Shown: positions 23,243-33,294, counted from the first letter of the stretch. The stretch: DNA of 34,019 nt from an uncultured Candidatus Saccharibacteria bacterium (GCA_946538495.1 CAMNGP010000005.1:1-34019), one strand, 5' to 3'. Program-made: numbers and translations. Notes: a model not told the origin generated them from the sequence alone.

Positions 23243-23572
23243 TTAAAACTCCAATCCTTCTTTGCGAGCCGCTTCTGCAAGCGCAGACATTCGTCCAGCA
23301 TATAATTTAGAACCACGATCAAAGACGACCTTGGTGATTTTGGCAGATTTTGCCTTTTTGGCAATCGCTTCACCAATTTTAGTTGCTTTTTCTACCTTAG
23401 TGCCGGTCATTTTTTGACCAACGGTAGTAACATAGCAAAGTGTAGCCTTTTTATCATCATCGATAATTTGCGCAGTAATGTGTTGATTCGAAAAATGAAC
23501 GCTGAGACGTGGCCTGTCGGCAGTGCCATGAATTTTAGCGCGCGTTCTTTTTGCTCTAAAAACCTTATTCAT
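23243..23572 (-). CDS. rplR: 50S ribosomal protein L18 (uL18)
   Basis: 109 residues, a short but complete L18. The RPRLSVHFSNQHITAQIIDD segment and the C-terminal VVFDRGSKLYAGRMSALAEAARKEGLEF block are characteristic. It binds 5S rRNA with L5. The ATG overlaps the rplF stop by one base (TAATG). Confidence 0.97.
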   Translation of the reverse strand: MNKVFRAKRTRAKIHGTADRPRLSVHFSNQHITAQIIDDDKKATLCYVTTVGQKMTGTKVEKATKIGEAIAKKAKSAKITKVVFDRGSKLYAGRMSALAEAARKEGLEF

Positions 23573-24108
23573 TATTTCTTACCCGCCTTTCCTGCCTTGC
23601 GAAGAATAACTTCATCAACATATTTGATACCTTTACCCTTATAAGGTTCAGGTTTCTTTAAGGCACGGATTTCTGCAGCCACCTGACCGACTTTTTGTTT
23701 GTCGATGCCAGAAACTGTGATTTCCATCTTATTAGTGGCAAGTTGCACGCCCTCAGGAGCTTTGTATTTGACTGGATGTGAAAATCCAAGCGCCATTTCG
23801 ATCTCCTGTCCACCACCAGAAAGGCGATAGCCTACGCCGTTAATTTCTAGTTTTTTCTCGTAACCCTTGGTAACGCCAACTACTGCATTGTTAAGCAATG
23901 CACGCTGTAAGCCGTGCCAAGCACGAGATTTTGGCTCGTCATCCTCACGGGTGACGGTCAAGACGTTTCCATCGATTGCAACCTTAGTTTTTGGCTGCAC
24001 CGGGACGACGAGTGAACCCTTTGGGCCCGCAACAGTAATCTCGCTGTCGCCGACCGTAATTGTCACTCCCGCCGGAATTTCGATGGGCTGTTTTCCGATA
24101 CGACTCAT
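23572..24108 (-). CDS. rplF: 50S ribosomal protein L6 (uL6)
   Basis: 178 residues, the normal length. It starts MSRIGKQPIEIPAGV and ends with the PEPYKGKGIKYVDEVILRKAGKAGKK region typical of L6. It is the first gene of this ribosomal fragment; the usual upstream partners rpsH, rpsN and rplE are not next to it. A leader of about 31 nt with AAAGGG precedes the ATG. Confidence 0.98.
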   Translation of the reverse strand: MSRIGKQPIEIPAGVTITVGDSEITVAGPKGSLVVPVQPKTKVAIDGNVLTVTREDDEPKSRAWHGLQRALLNNAVVGVTKGYEKKLEINGVGYRLSGGGQEIEMALGFSHPVKYKAPEGVQLATNKMEITVSGIDKQKVGQVAAEIRALKKPEPYKGKGIKYVDEVILRKAGKAGKK

Positions 24109-24139
24109 ATCTTTTCCCTTTTATATTAATAACCTTAAC

Positions 24140-24148
24140 ATTATACCA
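24140..24148 (-). promoter_or_regulatory. Extended -10 of the rplF-rplR-rpsE-rplO operon
   Basis: TGGTATAAT on the minus strand, TATAAT at 24140-24145, with a 31-nt gap to the rplF ATG and an AAAGGG site. It lies between the cpsB stop and rplF. Confidence 0.65.
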
Positions 24149-24154
24149 CAGTTT

Positions 24155-24865
24155 TTATCTTGTAGCAAGTATTTTACTGGGGTTATCAACTAACAGCTGC
24201 TTTAATTCTTTCTCACTATAAATTTTCGACAACTTTTTCTGAGCAGATCGCACAAAATCAGGGCCTTCCAAATGATGAATATCGCTGCCAAACGCAAAAA
24301 TCATTTTTTCTTTGGCGATTCTCTTAATGGTCTTTTTGACGTTTCTACCATATTTGCCAGTAATACTGCCAAGATTACATTGCAAAAGCACTCCCATTTC
24401 ATGCAGATTCTGCACCACCTCAAAATTCTCATTCACAATGGCATATCTTTCTGGATGCGCCAAAACCACCTTATAACCTTTATTTAATAACTCAAGAAAA
24501 TAATCTTCATAATTCGGGAATTCCCCATCCATTGGCAATTCAATCAGCAAGTATTTGCTATCATTAAGTGCAGATATTTTTCTCTTCTTCAAAAACTCTA
24601 AAATATCCTTATCGATATAAATCTCATTGCCAAGATAAACATTTACGCCAATGCCTTCAGTGTTAAGAGCCTTCTGTAGCTCTTTTAAAAGTTTAGAATT
24701 CTGAAAACGCGTTGAATTATAAATTGTATCCGCCACATAATGCGGCGTAGCAATTATATCCGTCACACCTTGTTCCGCCAATTCTCGCACAATCGCCACA
24801 CAGTCCACCAAAGAACCTGGCCCATCGTCAATTCCAGGTAAGATATGCGCATGGATGTCTATCAT
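24155..24865 (-). CDS. cpsB: CpsB/YwqE-type PHP-family tyrosine-protein phosphatase
   Basis: 236 residues of the PHP metal-dependent phosphatase family. Metal-binding motifs in order are IHAH (4-7, H5 and H7) with the following PGIDDGP, TPHY, GNEIYID, AHPERY and GSDIHH. It removes phosphate from the tyrosine cluster of the bacterial tyrosine kinase CpsD and so controls capsule or exopolysaccharide length. Its ATG directly follows the stop of the kinase gene, as expected for a functional pair. Confidence 0.93.
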   Translation of the reverse strand: MIDIHAHILPGIDDGPGSLVDCVAIVRELAEQGVTDIIATPHYVADTIYNSTRFQNSKLLKELQKALNTEGIGVNVYLGNEIYIDKDILEFLKKRKISALNDSKYLLIELPMDGEFPNYEDYFLELLNKGYKVVLAHPERYAIVNENFEVVQNLHEMGVLLQCNLGSITGKYGRNVKKTIKRIAKEKMIFAFGSDIHHLEGPDFVRSAQKKLSKIYSEKELKQLLVDNPSKILATR

Positions 24866-26245
24866 TTACTTTGTATCGCCGTAATAATAATAGTTACTAT
24901 TGTAATATTTTGTCGATTTACGATTTACCAAGTTAAAGACCACGCCTGCCACATTGGCACCCACCTTTTGGAGTGAATCCTTGGCCGCAATCAAATCATT
25001 CTTTGCCGTGCTAGAATCCTTTACCACAATCAAAGTTTCATCCATAAAGCTAGATAGAATCACCGAATCAGCCAAGCCTCCTACTGGCGCCCCATCAAAT
25101 ATTACCACATCATAATGCTCGCACAATACGTTAATCAAACGATTATTCTTTTTGGAGGCTAAAAGCTCGCTTGGATTTGGCGGATAAGTACCGCACGTAA
25201 TCACACTTAAACCTTTAATCTTAGTCTCGCGAATATATTTATTAATACTTCTCAGATCACCCGCCAAAAGATTAGAAAGCCCTTCGGTATTTGGTAGACC
25301 AAACAATTTATGAACTCTGCCCTTTCTTAAATCGCAGTCTACCAAAAGCACTCTCTTGTCGGCCTGCGCAAACGAAATCGCCAGGTTTGCCGACACAAAA
25401 CTTTTACCCTCTCCAGCATTCGTGCTCGTAATCAAAATCGATTTAATATCTCTATCTACCGCGGTAAACTGCAAATTAGTTCTAAGACTCTTAATGTTTT
25501 CGCTTACAATCGACTTTGGCAATCGCTCAACGATTAGCTCACCACCAGTACGCTTAGTTTTGATATCACCCTTCAAAATCTGCGCAGTAACCGGCAAACC
25601 GATGCTCTTCTCCACGTCATCATTATGCTTTACGCTGTCATCAAGATAAAATCTCAAGAATGCAAACGCCACTACGCCAAGTACCGCAATCGCCACGGCC
25701 AAAACCAAATCACGCGTCAATGTGTTGTTGGCTGGAGATTCTGGTGTAAACGCCACCGATAATTGAGTGACATTCTCTGTTTTATAAATATTGGCGACTT
25801 CCTCAGCAAAGACTTTTGCAATTTCATTAGCAATCATTGCGGATAATTTAGCATTCAGATCTTTTGCGGTAATACTAAGAATCGCTGTATCATCTACCGG
25901 CTTAATCACGAGATTCTTTTTGAGTTCTGCCACAGAAGAATGCAAACCTAAATTCTCGATCACGCGATTAAGCACTAACTCACTTTTAGCAATTTCGCCA
26001 TAAGTCAAAACAAGTTTTTGGCTAGCATTAATATCATTAAGCGTAGCAGCTGATGCATTATTCCCCTCCACATTTGCATTATCCGACTTCGCAATTACAA
26101 CAGTAGTTTGAGCCTGATATATTGGTTTTTTAACCATATTATCATAAATTGCCACACCACCAACGGCAATGACAATAAAAACTATAAACGCTAATATATA
26201 ATGTTTTAAATAGACGAAAAAATCTTTAATGTTTATTTCTTCCAT
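24866..26245 (-). CDS. CpsC-CpsD fusion: Wzz chain-length regulator with BY-kinase
   Basis: 459 residues. The N-terminal part is a Wzz/CpsC adaptor: TM1 (about 14-35), an external loop and TM2 (about 178-200). The C-terminal part is a BY-kinase: Walker A TSTNAGEGKS (273-282), Walker A' LLVDCDLRKG (300-309) and Walker B VVIFDG (380-385). The C-terminus has a tyrosine cluster, Y447, Y448, Y452-Y455, the usual autophosphorylation site. In Firmicutes the two parts are often separate genes, whereas proteobacterial Wzc-type proteins are fused. It should control polymer length and export. The start is supported by AGGAG 7 nt upstream. Confidence 0.95.
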   Translation of the reverse strand: MEEINIKDFFVYLKHYILAFIVFIVIAVGGVAIYDNMVKKPIYQAQTTVVIAKSDNANVEGNNASAATLNDINASQKLVLTYGEIAKSELVLNRVIENLGLHSSVAELKKNLVIKPVDDTAILSITAKDLNAKLSAMIANEIAKVFAEEVANIYKTENVTQLSVAFTPESPANNTLTRDLVLAVAIAVLGVVAFAFLRFYLDDSVKHNDDVEKSIGLPVTAQILKGDIKTKRTGGELIVERLPKSIVSENIKSLRTNLQFTAVDRDIKSILITSTNAGEGKSFVSANLAISFAQADKRVLLVDCDLRKGRVHKLFGLPNTEGLSNLLAGDLRSINKYIRETKIKGLSVITCGTYPPNPSELLASKKNNRLINVLCEHYDVVIFDGAPVGGLADSVILSSFMDETLIVVKDSSTAKNDLIAAKDSLQKVGANVAGVVFNLVNRKSTKYYNSNYYYYGDTK

Positions 26246-26263
26246 AAATAACTCCTAACCACA

Positions 26264-26291
26264 ATTATAGCATAAGCGTCAAACTTGTAAA
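26264..26291 (-). promoter_or_regulatory. Promoter of the cpsCD-cpsB pair
   Basis: Minus strand: TTTACA (26286-26291), a 16-nt spacer and extended -10 TGCTATAAT (TATAAT at 26264-26269). The leader of about 18 nt contains AGGAG. Confidence 0.65.
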
Positions 26292-26296
26292 TAGCA

Positions 26297-27583
26297 TTAT
26301 TCAGCATTTTCCGAATCGTCTTCTTTTTTATCGACAGCCACTAAATAAGCATTAATCTCTTCCTTCACCTTTTGCACTGATTCCGGATCAGGAATCATTA
26401 CATAGAGCGGCAAATTCGACCCCATACTGTAAGTTGGTTGATGCGTACCTGTTCCGTCCACCGCAATCGATTTTACCTGCCAATTAATCGGATCAGTTAA
26501 TTGTCGCCTAATGAACTTAGAGATGTTGTCTCGCGAAATTGTAGTTTCGAACGAATCCGCCGCAATATCCAAAATCGTCGGAATCTTCAAAAGATAATCT
26601 TTTGAACCAGACAATCGTCCGATTATACTTGTAATCACTTGCTGTTGGTTTTCACCACGGTGCTTATCACCAGTTAGATAGGTTTTTCTTTCCCTCGCGA
26701 ATCTTAATGCGCAATCCCCATCCACATGCTGCTTGCCTTCAACAAACGTGCATTTCTTTCCGTTGGATGCATTTAAAGTCATTGCGGCATCCGACTCAAT
26801 ATCAATTCCATCTAATTGATCTACTACCTTTACGACCGTATCAAAACTTACCTTCACGGTATAGTCAATTTTAATACCCAAAAAATCTTCTATCGTAGTT
26901 TTACTCATATTGATACCGTATAAGCCAGCATGTGTCAATTTGTCCTTCAACCCCACTGTATCATGCAGCTGCACATAAGTGTCCCTTGGAATTGAAGCCA
27001 GCAAAATCTTGCCCGTCTGAGGATTGACCGCCACAACAATATTTACGTCAGAACGCGCCGTGGTCTGCAACCCAGTTCTAGAATCGCTTCCAGAAATATA
27101 CACAATAAACGGCTCAGTCGTAATCTCCTTATCCGAAATTGCCACTTCTTCATCATTTAGTTCAATCTCAAATTGATAAATTACTTTTGTAGTATCCGCA
27201 AGGTCTTTAATTTCTTCTTTTAATAATTCATAACGATCAGATTCTAGCACAATCGCGTCAATCACCCGACTGTTTAATGACTCAATCATCAAATTCGCTT
27301 CATCATAAAAAGTTGCGTCAGTTTTTACAATTTCATCCAACTTTTGCGCTGCATTGGCAGCTTTCGTATCGGCCTTCAAAAAACCAACGCCCTTATTGGC
27401 TAGCGCCGCCACGTCCTCAATTTCACTTTTGCTAGACACAACAACGCTGTAATTCTTCATTTCGGGTTTACGCTCGGTAATTTTATCAAGAAAACCATTA
27501 TAGGCCAGAAGATACCTAGCCGCCACTCCCGCCGCCACCAGCAAGACTATTCCGATAATGCCCAGAATAATCTTTTTTATCAT
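26297..27583 (-). CDS. LytR-CpsA-Psr (LCP) family glycopolymer transferase
   Basis: 428 residues. One N-terminal membrane segment (about 4-27), an external region of about 130 residues without a recognised domain, then the LCP domain (about 160-330) with RSDVNIVVAVNPQTGKILLASIPRDTYV and the arginine-containing RFARERK and GDKHRGENQQQ motifs that bind the lipid pyrophosphate. LCP enzymes move polymers from an undecaprenyl carrier to peptidoglycan or proteins. It starts 12 nt after ugd with AAAGGAG, so it is co-transcribed with it. The tail (about 335-428) includes the PTYSMGSNLPLYVMIPDPESV segment. Confidence 0.93.
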   Translation of the reverse strand: MIKKIILGIIGIVLLVAAGVAARYLLAYNGFLDKITERKPEMKNYSVVVSSKSEIEDVAALANKGVGFLKADTKAANAAQKLDEIVKTDATFYDEANLMIESLNSRVIDAIVLESDRYELLKEEIKDLADTTKVIYQFEIELNDEEVAISDKEITTEPFIVYISGSDSRTGLQTTARSDVNIVVAVNPQTGKILLASIPRDTYVQLHDTVGLKDKLTHAGLYGINMSKTTIEDFLGIKIDYTVKVSFDTVVKVVDQLDGIDIESDAAMTLNASNGKKCTFVEGKQHVDGDCALRFARERKTYLTGDKHRGENQQQVITSIIGRLSGSKDYLLKIPTILDIAADSFETTISRDNISKFIRRQLTDPINWQVKSIAVDGTGTHQPTYSMGSNLPLYVMIPDPESVQKVKEEINAYLVAVDKKEDDSENAE

Positions 27584-27595
27584 TGCTGCTCCTTT

Positions 27596-28780
27596 CTAAT
27601 CACGCTCAAACAAATCGCGTGTATATACTTTTTCGCGCGCATCTTCAAGCTCAGGTGTAACACGGTTAGCCAGAATCACAGAACTCTTCTTCTTGAATTC
27701 TTTCAAATCATTTACAATTTCCACACCCTCATATTCGGCATCTTTCAAGGTTGGTTCATAGATGATCATTTTCTTTTTCTTAGCTTTCAACATCTTAATA
27801 ATGTCTTGAATTGCTGCCGCTCGGAAATTATCCGATTCTGACTTCATCGTCAGACGATAAACACCGACCACTTTTGGCTCCTTTGCCATTACTTCGTCTA
27901 CCACAAATTTCTTACGTGTGATGTTTGCCTGCACAATCGCCCTAATCAAATCTTGAGGCACATCCTTATAATTAGCCAATAATTGCTTGGTGTCCTTTGG
28001 CAAACAATATCCACCATAGCCAAAAGATGGATTATTGTAATGCGAACCAATTCTTGGATCTAACGAAACACCGTCTATAATACTTTTTGCATTCAAACCT
28101 TTGACTTCCGCATAAGTATCCAACTCGTTAAAATAAGCAACTCTTAATGCTAAATATGTATTTGCGAATAACTTGACCGCCTCAGCTTCTTTGCTATCCA
28201 TTGTCAAAACCTGCACATCTTTAGCTAAGGATACATCACGTAAGATTTCTGCAAATCTCTGGGCTTCTTCCGAATACGAGCCCACAATGATACGCGAAGG
28301 ATATAAGTTATCATAAAGCGCCTTGCCCTCGCGCAGAAATTCTGGCGAAAAGAAAATATTGTCAATATCGTATTTGCGACGCATCTCGTTTATATAGCCA
28401 ACTGGAATTGTAGATTTTACTACCATTGTAGTCTTTGGATTATCTAAAGAAATCACCTTTTCGATAATGTCTTCAACTGAGCTAGTATTAAAATAGTCCT
28501 TCGTCTCGTCATAATCAGTTGGTGTCGCAATAATTACGTAATCCGCATCCGTGAAAGCTTCTTTCCAATCCAAAGTCGCTTTAAGATTTAGAGTCCTTTC
28601 GCCCTTCGCTGCTTCTTCAAAGTATTTCTCGATATATTCATCCCGAATCGGTGAAATATATTTATTCACCATTTTGACTTTTTCTGGCACAATGTCTAGA
28701 GCCATTACTTCATGATTTTGAGACAGTAAAGTCGCGAGCGACAGCCCTACATACCCAGTCCCTGCAACTGCAATTTTCAT
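27596..28780 (-). CDS. ugd: UDP-glucose 6-dehydrogenase
   Basis: 394 residues. The N-terminal Rossmann motif is GTGYVG (7-12) and the catalytic cysteine is C259 in [13 protein letters not shown]. It oxidises UDP-glucose to UDP-glucuronate with two NAD+. An ATG exists at 28792, but GGAG lies 6 nt before the ATG at 28780, and that product begins [12 protein letters not shown] as family members do, so I take 28780. The product is the substrate of the epimerase encoded at 32239-33288. Confidence 0.96.
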   Translation of the reverse strand: MKIAVAGTGYVGLSLATLLSQNHEVMALDIVPEKVKMVNKYISPIRDEYIEKYFEEAAKGERTLNLKATLDWKEAFTDADYVIIATPTDYDETKDYFNTSSVEDIIEKVISLDNPKTTMVVKSTIPVGYINEMRRKYDIDNIFFSPEFLREGKALYDNLYPSRIIVGSYSEEAQRFAEILRDVSLAKDVQVLTMDSKEAEAVKLFANTYLALRVAYFNELDTYAEVKGLNAKSIIDGVSLDPRIGSHYNNPSFGYGGYCLPKDTKQLLANYKDVPQDLIRAIVQANITRKKFVVDEVMAKEPKVVGVYRLTMKSESDNFRAAAIQDIIKMLKAKKKKMIIYEPTLKDAEYEGVEIVNDLKEFKKKSSVILANRVTPELEDAREKVYTRDLFERD

Positions 28781-28811
28781 TTTTAACTCCATTCTTTTAT
28801 ACTTTATATTA

Positions 28812-28839
28812 ATAATACCCGATAAAAAATTTTTGTCAA
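28812..28839 (-). promoter_or_regulatory. Promoter of ugd-lcp
   Basis: Minus strand: TTGACA (28834-28839), a 16-nt spacer and TATTAT (28812-28817). It lies between the surface-protein stop and ugd. I see no clear terminator in this gap, so some read-through is possible. Confidence 0.5.
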
Positions 28840-28857
28840 TTAAGCTTACGGTAACGC

Positions 28858-31800
28858 CTATTTATCCTCTTCATCCTCTTTATCTCTAGTGGCAAGATAA
28901 AATAGACCAATAATTGTTGCCGTAGCTGCCGTACCAACTAAAACACTTGCAGCAGTGTTATCTTTCGAATTTCTGGAATCATCAGAAGAATATGTTGACA
29001 CAGTAACACCTAAAGGCTTTGCATAGTCAGATTCGATTTCATCGGAAGACGGTTCATCTTCCACATCAATCGGTGCATTTACCACAGGGGTGCTTACAAT
29101 ATTAGGTTGTTGTACTTCTTCTGGGGCCTCTGGCTCAGCAGGGCAATATTCCTCTTTTAGACGCTCCGACCCTTCGCAGTATGTTAACCAAATATCAGTA
29201 TTAAGCTGATTAGATATTAGATACCATTTGAATACATCGAGCGTAATACCATATTTAGTAGCGAGATATTTAGCCTCACGAACACGTAAATCATCAAACA
29301 TCTTGCGCGGCAAACCGATGTCGGCAAAATCTTCAAAGGTATACAAATTATCAGGATTAGAAATCACTTCTTCCCTAATGGCTGGCCACTTTATATTTTC
29401 GTCAAAACCATAGAGGTTCGATAGATAAGTAGCGCCATCCGTAGTGATAATACCATTAGCTATAATATTATAATATTGGCTTGATACAACATGATAGTAA
29501 TTTACCTCTTCCTGGATATATTCAATGCTCGTAACTGTAACGATTTCTAACTCATCGTTAGAGTTAACTTTATAAATCCTCGAGCCTACGCCAAAATCCG
29601 CCCCATCTATAGTAACGAACTCATTACGATCAACGTCAAACACACCATGCCAGCCAGCAGTTTTAAGCTCGGTGCCATCACTGAATCTAGTAAGTTGATA
29701 CTCCGTGGTAACAGCTTCCTTTTCAACCCAAGCCGGGTATTCCGCACCAACACTACCAGTTTCATAATTCCAGACTTTTAGTAATGTATCATAATTAACT
29801 TGTTCGATAGGCATCGTAGTACCATCAGCTAACGCAATCAACGTCCCTTCAATCAAACACCAGTTGTAAGGACAAGTCGCCGTAACAACGATGTTGCCAG
29901 TAACATTGTTAATCGTGATACTACCATTACGATATGTATAATCTGTTCCCGAAGTAAGCGTAACGCCATTCATTGTAATAGTAACTGAACCCGGAGTATT
30001 ATAGTTATTATTAGGCGAAATCGTACCAGTATATGTTCCACCCAACTGAACAGTGCTGCCGCTGTTGCTCAGCGAACCATTAGAGATATTACCAGTAACA
30101 GTAAAGTTCCATCTAAGCTCTGTGTCAGCAGATCTGGAAGCGTGCCCCGAATCAGTAGTCGCGCTGTCTATTTCGCTTTGGGTTGCAGTATTTCCTTCGT
30201 CATCAAAACCGACTACCACTATACCATAGGTACCGTCGGTAAGTCCTGTAAGTGTATATGTCGTAGTATCACCGCTAATTCCAGTGACTGGAGAACCACA
30301 AGTATATGAACTTCCATTTCGCAGACACGGATAGATTGCGTAACTAGCAACGCCTACATTGTCTGTACCGATCCATGATACAGTCGCTTGGCCAATAGTA
30401 TTGTTACGCACCACGGAAACCTCACTGATATATGGAGCTTCATTATCTACAAATGACGGATCCTTATCAACAGCAAGTTTTAAGGTCCCACTATTGGTCT
30501 CGATGCCATCATATGTGATTACCACAGCCGCGTTCACGAAGTCACTACCATAAGTGGCTCCACTGGCTTTTTTGATATAAAAAGTATATGTATTCGTGCT
30601 ATTTGCGGCAATTGTTTGCGCATCTAAATAACCGCCGGTAGAGTTGGCCACCACAAAATCTGAGCCCAATAGGTCGATGGTGAAAGTCTTACTCGACGTA
30701 AAGGTATTTTGGACGCTGAGCTGGAACATAGCTAAATCATTGCTGCCAGTCAAATCTCCTTGATTGGAGCCATAAATACTACCTACTAACGCGCCACTTT
30801 TATCCTCAACAGGTTCAACTTCCATACCTCCCTCAACACCATGTGTACCAGATACATAATCCGCGGTTAAGATTACATTAAAGCTAACCGTACTGTTTGC
30901 CGGAATAGTATCGCCTACCGATATACCATCTAACTCATAATAAACTTCACTAGTTGTGGTAGAAGAAAGTCTTAAGGTCAAGTTTGCAACCGGAGCAGTA
31001 AAGATATAGTCACTAGAAGTGGTGTTCGACATGGTAAAGCGATATGTCGCCTTAAAGGTATTATCATCTTGCGAGATACCACTTTTGAAGGTAAGATCAA
31101 AGTCTACGTCATTATTATCACCCACTGAAGGATGCGGCGTACCATTTACGTTAGTACCAGACACATAGCTAACATTTGTAATCTTAACATCACCAGTTTC
31201 AAGATATTCATAGCCATCTTGAATTGTATAATTAATACCAAGCGAATTAATATTCACAATGACATCGGTTAAATCTGGAGTATGTGCCCTAGTTACGCAG
31301 TTAATCCTAAGAACACCAGTACTAACATTGCCTCTTGGATTATCACAAGCCTGTCCGCCAATCGTAACAGATATGTCGTTCGGCACAAAATCCGTCATAA
31401 GTGATGTAGTAATCGTGACATTCTCGTAACCAGATTTTGGGCCCGAAGATGGAGAGATTGTAGCCTCGCCTCCAACTACATCGGTGGCTTCAATCAAAGC
31501 ATGATACGAAATATTGGTTTGATATGTACCCGAATGGCTTAAAACATCGCTACCTATTCTCATACCGTAATATATATTAAAACTATCATTGCCAGATACA
31601 GCACTTTGAACATTTCTAACAAGAGTAAAGCCTGGATTTATTTCTATTCCAGAATAGGTATTGCTAGCCGCTGGAGTACCAGAAGTATAGGTTGGACTAT
31701 AATTATTGGTTGGAAGGCCAGTTGTAGTATTTGGAATACCAAAACCCCAAGTGTTCGTGCTGAGAGTGCTAGCTGTAGCTGGAGTTGTATTAGTTTTTGA

Positions 31801-32157
31801 AATTGAGGGATCACCCGTGGTGCCATCAACTAATACTAAATTACCAGCAGATGATTCGTCTGACGGAACATTAACATATATTCTATACCCCGAAGGCGCA
31901 TTAGTATTAACCACAATGGTACGCATAGTACTAACGTAACGTTCAGCCGTGCTCCCATCAATTATCTCTATACCTTGATTCTGATTTTGTATAGCCATAT
32001 TAATGGTATAGCTATTAGGATCAATTGTAGCAAATGCAGCTCCGTTCACATTAGCTATTGTCGCCAAAAAGACGCCAGCCAAAAATATTTTGGCGTGCTT
32101 TATTATAATAAAAACAATTACCCTTATAGACGTCCTAATCACATGCTCCAAACTCAC
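28858..32157 (-). CDS. Large surface protein with IPT/TIG, FN3 and Hint (intein-like) domains
   Basis: Up to 1099 residues. Parts in order: a hydrophobic export signal (about 12-42), a region of about 180 residues typical of secreted fibres, an IPT/TIG domain (about 229-320, [17 protein letters not shown]), further beta-rich repeats, an FN3 domain (about 571-665, ending [13 protein letters not shown]), a short beta domain (about 683-760), a Hint domain (about 767-908), a helical region with cysteines, a Pro/Glu-rich spacer, and a C-terminal membrane segment (about 1068-1090) followed by an acidic end. I see no clear LPXTG. The start is uncertain: no ATG exists in frame; GTG at 32157 is the longest, but TTG at 32151 lies 7 nt after GGAG, which suits initiation better. 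It sits between the epimerase and ugd genes. The role could be adhesion or self-processing display. Confidence 0.87.
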   Translation of the reverse strand: MSLEHVIRTSIRVIVFIIIKHAKIFLAGVFLATIANVNGAAFATIDPNSYTINMAIQNQNQGIEIIDGSTAERYVSTMRTIVVNTNAPSGYRIYVNVPSDESSAGNLVLVDGTTGDPSISKTNTTPATASTLSTNTWGFGIPNTTTGLPTNNYSPTYTSGTPAASNTYSGIEINPGFTLVRNVQSAVSGNDSFNIYYGMRIGSDVLSHSGTYQTNISYHALIEATDVVGGEATISPSSGPKSGYENVTITTSLMTDFVPNDISVTIGGQACDNPRGNVSTGVLRINCVTRAHTPDLTDVIVNINSLGINYTIQDGYEYLETGDVKITNVSYVSGTNVNGTPHPSVGDNNDVDFDLTFKSGISQDDNTFKATYRFTMSNTTSSDYIFTAPVANLTLRLSSTTTSEVYYELDGISVGDTIPANSTVSFNVILTADYVSGTHGVEGGMEVEPVEDKSGALVGSIYGSNQGDLTGSNDLAMFQLSVQNTFTSSKTFTIDLLGSDFVVANSTGGYLDAQTIAANSTNTYTFYIKKASGATYGSDFVNAAVVITYDGIETNSGTLKLAVDKDPSFVDNEAPYISEVSVVRNNTIGQATVSWIGTDNVGVASYAIYPCLRNGSSYTCGSPVTGISGDTTTYTLTGLTDGTYGIVVVGFDDEGNTATQSEIDSATTDSGHASRSADTELRWNFTVTGNISNGSLSNSGSTVQLGGTYTGTISPNNNYNTPGSVTITMNGVTLTSGTDYTYRNGSITINNVTGNIVVTATCPYNWCLIEGTLIALADGTTMPIEQVNYDTLLKVWNYETGSVGAEYPAWVEKEAVTTEYQLTRFSDGTELKTAGWHGVFDVDRNEFVTIDGADFGVGSRIYKVNSNDELEIVTVTSIEYIQEEVNYYHVVSSQYYNIIANGIITTDGATYLSNLYGFDENIKWPAIREEVISNPDNLYTFEDFADIGLPRKMFDDLRVREAKYLATKYGITLDVFKWYLISNQLNTDIWLTYCEGSERLKEEYCPAEPEAPEEVQQPNIVSTPVVNAPIDVEDEPSSDEIESDYAKPLGVTVSTYSSDDSRNSKDNTAASVLVGTAATATIIGLFYLATRDKEDEEDK
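29437..29859 (-). other. Hint (hedgehog/intein-type) domain
   Basis: Residues about 767-907 (GTG numbering). Block A is C767-L-I-E-G-T with ADGTTMPIE. Block B is around H837 in [16 protein letters not shown], about 70 residues later, as in Hint folds. The end is [21 protein letters not shown], matching block F, but the usual final His-Asn pair is Thr-Asp (D907). The domain is about 141 residues, with no homing endonuclease. Confidence 0.75.
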
Positions 32158-32174
32158 ACTCCGTTATATGTATT

Positions 32175-32203
32175 ATTATATGTTTAGCATGAGCGTAATG
32201 CAA
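32175..32203 (-). promoter_or_regulatory. Promoter of the Hint-domain surface protein
   Basis: Minus strand: TTGCAT (32198-32203), 17 nt, then TATAAT (32175-32180). The leader is 17 nt to GTG 32157 and 23 nt to TTG 32151, with CGGAG inside it. Confidence 0.7.
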
Positions 32204-32238
32204 TAGTTTTTATTATTTTTTATTTTATTAAAATCTGT

Positions 32239-33288
32239 TTAGCCGTAGTATTCTTTGTACCATTCAGCGAATTTACGTAGCCCCTCGCGAAGTGAAGTGT
32301 GAGGCTTGAAGCCGAAATCTTTTTCTAATGCCGATGTATCAGCATAAGTCACCGACACATCACCTGGCTGCATAGGCACTAGTTCCTTATGCGCTTCAAA
32401 ATCATAATCTTCTGGCAAGACCTTAGCGCGAATGAGTTCTTCTTGCAAAATCTGCACAAAGTCTAATAAGTTTTCTGGATTTGAATTGCCAATATTATAA
32501 ACTTTGTATGGTGCAATTGGCAGTCCATCTTCACCGTTTTGCTTTTCTGGCGCTTTCGCCATTACCCGCATTACACCTTCTACGATATCATCAATATAAG
32601 TAAAATCGCGTTTACATTTGCCGAAGTTAAAAATTTGAATCTTTTCGCCTTTGATTAATTTATTAGTAAAGCCAAAATAGGCCATATCGGGCCGCCCAGC
32701 CGGACCATAAACGGTAAAGAACCGTAATCCGGTAGATGGGATGTTGTATAGTTTGGAGTAAGCATGTGCAAGTAGCTCATTTGATTTCTTAGTCGCAGCA
32801 TATAAGCTCACGGGGTTGTCAACTTTGTCTTCTACTGCAAACGGGACTTTTTTATTACCACCATAAACTGATGACGATGATGCATAAACTAGATGCTCCG
32901 GCTGATAATGTCGACAAGCTTCGAGGATATTATAAAAACCAATAAGGTTTGACTCAATATACGCATCTGGATGATCTATGGAGTATCTCACGCCAGCTTG
33001 CGCCGCAAGGTTTACTACGATGTCTGGATGGTATTCTTCAAAAAGTTTATTAACGGCTTCTTTGTCTGCTAAATTTCCTTTGATGAAAGTAAAGTTCTGA
33101 TACTGTTCTAAATCTTTTAGGCGATATTCTTTTAATTTTACGTCATAATAATCATTCACCGAATCAAACCCAATCACTTTAGCATTTGGATTTTCCTCAC
33201 ACACTCGCTTCGCGAGTGCCCAGCCGATAAACCCCGCCGCGCCAGTAATTAAAATAGTTTTTTCACCAAAATCAATCTTATCACCCAT
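32239..33288 (-). CDS. UDP-glucuronate 4-epimerase-like NAD-dependent epimerase
   Basis: 349 residues of the extended short-chain dehydrogenase family. The NAD-binding motif is GAAGFIG (16-22), the catalytic pair is Y163 and K167 in SLYAATKKS, and the serine of the triad lies in SSSSVYGG (about 137-144). The RYSIDHPDAYIESNLIGFYN and AGRPDMAYF segments fit the UDP-glucuronate epimerase group, which makes UDP-galacturonate. With ugd nearby this substrate is likely but not proved. I start at ATG 33288, not at the longer frame from 33357, because a TGGTATAAT box lies 6 nt upstream and the extra 23 residues come from a terminator-like hairpin. Confidence 0.92.
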   Translation of the reverse strand: MGDKIDFGEKTILITGAAGFIGWALAKRVCEENPNAKVIGFDSVNDYYDVKLKEYRLKDLEQYQNFTFIKGNLADKEAVNKLFEEYHPDIVVNLAAQAGVRYSIDHPDAYIESNLIGFYNILEACRHYQPEHLVYASSSSVYGGNKKVPFAVEDKVDNPVSLYAATKKSNELLAHAYSKLYNIPSTGLRFFTVYGPAGRPDMAYFGFTNKLIKGEKIQIFNFGKCKRDFTYIDDIVEGVMRVMAKAPEKQNGEDGLPIAPYKVYNIGNSNPENLLDFVQILQEELIRAKVLPEDYDFEAHKELVPMQPGDVSVTYADTSALEKDFGFKPHTSLREGLRKFAEWYKEYYG

Positions 33289-33294
33289 ATATTC

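Noticed and set aside
28858-29130. LPXTG sortase anchor on the surface protein
   Set aside because: No LPXTG precedes the C-terminal hydrophobic segment, and the tail after it is acidic, not basic; it is simply a membrane anchor.
29437-29859. Fully active splicing intein
   Set aside because: The expected terminal His-Asn and following Cys/Ser/Thr are not present (Thr-Asp-Gly instead), and the host region is not a conserved enzyme active site.
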